From positions 62,001 to 126,000 of the forward strand of contig DXXG01000028.1 in NCBI GenBank assembly GCA_019416455.1: a DNA stretch of 64,000 nucleotides, written 5' to 3'. Both the position numbers and the translations under genes were made by a program. Below are positions 61,537 through 64,000 of the stretch, in pieces (position 1 is the first letter of the stretch; each line of letters begins with the position of its first letter). Source of the DNA: Clostridiales bacterium. Lineage in GTDB: Bacteria; Bacillota; Clostridia; Oscillospirales; Acutalibacteraceae. The notes below the pieces were generated by a model. That model was not told where the DNA came from. It was given only the letters and a program-made list of their open reading frames with translations, and searched no databases.

Positions 61537-63114
61537 TTATCTTTCCGCTCGGGAAGCGTCTTTCAGCAGCAGATACTCCATGGAATCCTCCAAGGCTTTC
61601 CAGCTGGCCGCCACCACGTCCCCGGAAACGCCCACAGTGGTGAAAGTGTCCGTCCCATCAGTGGAAGTGATCAATACGCGAACTCCCGCCGCGGTAGCGC
61701 TTTTGCTGTCCAGCACACGTACCTTGTAGTCTGTCAGCTTGACCTGGGACAACACCGGATAGAAGATCTCCAAAGCCTTGCGAAGGGCCTGGTCCAGAGC
61801 GTTCACAGGACCGTTTCCCTCCGCCGCCATCAGCTGGATCTCTCCCCCCACCCGGACTTTCACCGTGGCACTGGCCCCTCGGTCAGCGCCGTCGCTGTAA
61901 TCAGTATAGATGTGATAATACAGCATCTCAAAAAAGGGCGGAAAGGGCTTTAAGCGCTTGCGGACCAAAAGCTGGAAGGAGGCGTCTGCCCCTTCAAACT
62001 GGTATCCCCGAGATTCCAACTCTTTCAGCTCTTGAAGGAGAGCTTTCGTCTCCTGGGAATCCAGCCGAGCAGAGGGGAAAATATTTTTCACCTTTTCCAG
62101 TACCACCGCTTTGCCGGACATCTCTGACGCCGGAAAGCGCCGGACGTTCCCCACCAGATAAGGGTCCACATGTTCGAAAGAGCGGGGCGACTTCAACACA
62201 GCCGCTGCATGCATCCCCGCTTTATGAGCAAAGGCGTTTTCCCCCACATAGGGCATCCAGGCGGGCAGGTCCATATTGGCGATGGATGCCAGTTCCCGTG
62301 CCCGCTGGGTCAGGTGCAGAAGTTCTTCCTGAGGGATGCAGGGGATCCCCAGCTTCACCTGTAAATCAGGGATGATAGACGCCAGATTGGCGTTGCCGCA
62401 CCGTTCGCCGAATCCCAAAAGAGTGCCCTGTACTTGAGAGGCACCCGCCAGCACAGCGGTCACACTGTTGGCAGTGGCCATGCCGCAGTCCTCGTGGAAA
62501 TGCACCGCCACAGGGACATTCACTTTCCCTACCACTTCTTTAACGATCCGCTCCACCTCTTTGGGAAACGCACCGCCGTTGGTATCGCACAGGCAGACCA
62601 TATCCGCCCCGCCCCGAACAGCCGCTCGCAGAGCCTCCCAGGCGAAGGCTTTGTCATCCTTCCAGCCGTCGAAGAAATGCTCCGCGTCAAAAACCACCTT
62701 CCTACCGTGCTCCTTGAGAAAACGGCAGCTTTCCTCGATCATGCGGAAATTCTCCTCATAGGAGGTCTCCAACACACGCTCCACATGGAATTTCCAGCAC
62801 TTCCCAAAAACGCTGCACCACAACGTTCCTGCCGCCAAAATAGCCGCCAGATTGCCGTCCTCTTCCGGGCGGAGATCCTTTCGGCGGGTACTACCAAAAG
62901 ATACCAACTGGGTGTTTTTCAAGGACAGTTTCTCAGCCCGCTGGAAAAACTCCGCATCCTTGGGATTGGAGCCGGGATTGCCCGCCTCCACAAACTGGAT
63001 GCCTGTTTGATCCAACAGGCGCACCGCCTGGAGTTTATCCTCCAGAGAAAATGCCACACCAGTCCCCTGGGCGCCGTCCCGCAGGGTGGAATCGAAGATG
63101 GTTACTGGGCCCAT
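61537..63114 (-). CDS. cimA: Citramalate synthase
   Basis: A 525-residue enzyme that condenses pyruvate and acetyl-CoA to citramalate, the entry of the pyruvate route to isoleucine. DSTLRDGAQGTGVAFSLEDKL is the HMG-like synthase start, CDTNGGAFPKEV and VHFHEDCGMATANS carry the catalytic and metal His, and GFGERCGNANLAS the CoA-binding loop. The C-terminal regulatory domain is LeuA-like (about 385-520). The length and motifs fit the TIGR00977 type rather than 2-isopropylmalate synthase. It starts three bases after the membrane protein gene upstream, so they are coupled. Confidence 0.93.
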   Translation of the reverse strand: MGPVTIFDSTLRDGAQGTGVAFSLEDKLQAVRLLDQTGIQFVEAGNPGSNPKDAEFFQRAEKLSLKNTQLVSFGSTRRKDLRPEEDGNLAAILAAGTLWCSVFGKCWKFHVERVLETSYEENFRMIEESCRFLKEHGRKVVFDAEHFFDGWKDDKAFAWEALRAAVRGGADMVCLCDTNGGAFPKEVERIVKEVVGKVNVPVAVHFHEDCGMATANSVTAVLAGASQVQGTLLGFGERCGNANLASIIPDLQVKLGIPCIPQEELLHLTQRARELASIANMDLPAWMPYVGENAFAHKAGMHAAAVLKSPRSFEHVDPYLVGNVRRFPASEMSGKAVVLEKVKNIFPSARLDSQETKALLQELKELESRGYQFEGADASFQLLVRKRLKPFPPFFEMLYYHIYTDYSDGADRGASATVKVRVGGEIQLMAAEGNGPVNALDQALRKALEIFYPVLSQVKLTDYKVRVLDSKSATAAGVRVLITSTDGTDTFTTVGVSGDVVAASWKALEDSMEYLLLKDASRAER

Positions 63115-63117
63115 GAT

Positions 63118-63891
63118 TTATCCCTCTTCCGAAACAGTCTCCTCTTGCAAGGGCTCGTCGTTCTTCAAACGCTCAAACAACGCCATGGAGGACTCATAAT
63201 ACTCCATATCCTTTTCGTTCTTCTCAATGGAACTGCCCTCAGCCACCCGGCAGGAAACACGCAGTCTGCCGTAAAGCTCAGAGAGAATGTCCGCCGTGTA
63301 CATCTCCCCTTCCTCCGTCACAGGCTCGAAGTTGGCGAAGGCAGCAATATCTTCCCAAGGCGTCATGGCATTTTCATAATCCGTAGCATCGTCAGCCATG
63401 GGAGTTCCATCTGTATACTGGAAAAATCCTTCAAAATTACTCTCCAAAGCATCAAAAGCCTCTTCATCGTGGAGGTAGATCATCACCTCATTGCTGCTGG
63501 CATCCGCCATAAAGCGGACGATGGCCGCTTCCTTTTGAGCGTAATCCGCGTCGGATCCAGTAGCATACACATAGTTCGTCAGATTGATCGACACCTGACC
63601 GTCTCCATTGCGGTCATCAGCATAGGTGGCGATATAGTCCTCCAACTGGTTCAACCCTGTTTCAGGCATGGTGTAGGAAGTCAACAGGGCTATGGTGTAG
63701 TCAGGCGTCACTTTCGTGACCATAGAATAGACAAAGCTGCCCACCAGAGCAACTACTAAAACCGCCACCAAAAGATGGATCTTGTGGTAATACCACCAAT
63801 TCTGCCGCTTGTCCTTCCCGGTGACCAGTTTGATCTCGTTTTGATGAATTGTGTCCTCTCCTGCGTTTACCAGGTATCGCTCTCTTGCCAT
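63118..63891 (-). CDS. Unknown single-helix membrane protein before cimA
   Basis: A 257-residue protein. The N-terminal 35 residues are polar and basic, then a membrane helix (about 38-58, IHLLVAVLVVALVGSFVYSM) leads to an extracytoplasmic domain of about 190 residues with the pattern DYTIALLTSYTMPETGLNQLEDYIATYADDRNGDGQVSINLTNY, followed by alternating helix/strand and an acidic C-terminus. The DRNGDGQV stretch resembles a Ca-binding loop but may be coincidence. ATG 63891 has AAGGAG upstream. The cimA gene follows three bases after its stop; no functional link is evident. I do not recognise a family. Confidence 0.7.
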   Translation of the reverse strand: MARERYLVNAGEDTIHQNEIKLVTGKDKRQNWWYYHKIHLLVAVLVVALVGSFVYSMVTKVTPDYTIALLTSYTMPETGLNQLEDYIATYADDRNGDGQVSINLTNYVYATGSDADYAQKEAAIVRFMADASSNEVMIYLHDEEAFDALESNFEGFFQYTDGTPMADDATDYENAMTPWEDIAAFANFEPVTEEGEMYTADILSELYGRLRVSCRVAEGSSIEKNEKDMEYYESSMALFERLKNDEPLQEETVSEEG

Positions 63892-63920
63892 AATGTCGCT
63901 CCTTAAAAAAGTTAAAATGT

Positions 63921-63946
63921 AAAAAAGCGCGGCTTTCCCCCGCCGC
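63921..63946 (-). terminator. Terminator of a gene beyond the right edge
   Basis: On the minus strand, GCGGC-gggggaaa-GCCGC-GC is followed by six T, just upstream of the membrane protein gene. The bases 63947-64000 may hold the end of the preceding gene; no frame can be supported. Confidence 0.6.
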
Positions 63947-64000
63947 TGCCCAATACCCTCCGCAGGCTAATCCCGCAAGCACACCCCGAAAAAACAGGGA

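Noticed and set aside
63701..63982. Upstream in a different frame, a small frame over the membrane protein start
   Set aside because: It spans a terminator hairpin and has no ribosome site; the 63891 start has AAGGAG.

Overview
The window reads as chromosomal DNA of a spore-forming Firmicute of class Clostridia, most like gut Oscillospiraceae/Ruminococcaceae. The evidence is strong AGGAGG-type ribosome binding sites, several TTG starts, a sepF/ylmH/divIVA division cluster, sporulation genes (yunB, ytvI-like), an RNase P RNA that looks like class A, rho-independent terminators after most transcription units, and clostridial families such as DUF6774 and YlbF. The placement is inferred from gene content and not from a phylogeny. 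I see no prophage, insertion sequence, integrase, CRISPR array or replication origin.

Layout. 1-6 kb (minus strand): partial TSCPD protein, an ABC-2 export pair with a degenerate ATPase, an HD protein, a YitT membrane protein, and a sugar isomerase/Gfo-Idh-MocA pair. 6-8.3 kb: nitroreductase, a PadR/HAAS pair behind a promoter with an 8-bp inverted repeat, and rnpB. 8.3-17.5 kb: pncB, a small XRE regulator, a YtvI-like protein, a type Ic aspartate aminotransferase, a PurF-like protein lacking the catalytic cysteine, a MarR/YczE pair, asnS and tRNA-Ser(GGA). 17.7-25.8 kb (plus strand): ppx-ppk1 for polyphosphate, a pfk whose promoter overlaps a 24-bp palindrome, then isomerase-pepT-oxidoreductase.

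25.8-39.9 kb (minus strand): two operons, lspA-rluA-comEA and a ~12-kb unit (miaB, small membrane protein, ylbF, mutS, mutL, miaA, HlyD-like adaptor, yggS, sepF, ylmH, divIVA) joining tRNA modification, mismatch repair and cell division. 40-46.3 kb: a BlaI-type regulator facing galE-maf-yunB-ligA-galK, in which the galactose genes flank repair and sporulation genes. 46.4-50.2 kb: a CmpB-family protein, tRNA-Ser(TGA), tRNA-Ser(GCT), an SPFH protein coupled to a 27-residue membrane microprotein, a DUF421 protein, a DUF6774 protein and an unknown four-helix membrane protein.

50.3-60.4 kb is the accessory, cell-surface part. It has a GT4 glycosyltransferase fused to an XcbB/CpsF-like alpha/beta-hydrolase domain and coupled to a nine-cysteine protein, a cytoplasmic GH95 fucosidase, and a four-gene operon (SLH-transglutaminase, Pro/Ser-rich lipoprotein, MBOAT acyltransferase, AlgX-like SGNH protein) that looks like an envelope-polymer O-acylation system. 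The window closes with a third sugar isomerase, citramalate synthase cimA and an unknown membrane protein.

The best candidates for new biology are the surface operon, the GT4-hydrolase/Cys-rich pair, the PurF-like enzyme with a dead glutaminase domain, the SPFH microprotein and the HlyD-like protein inside the division operon. All functional statements come from reading motifs; no database search was run.
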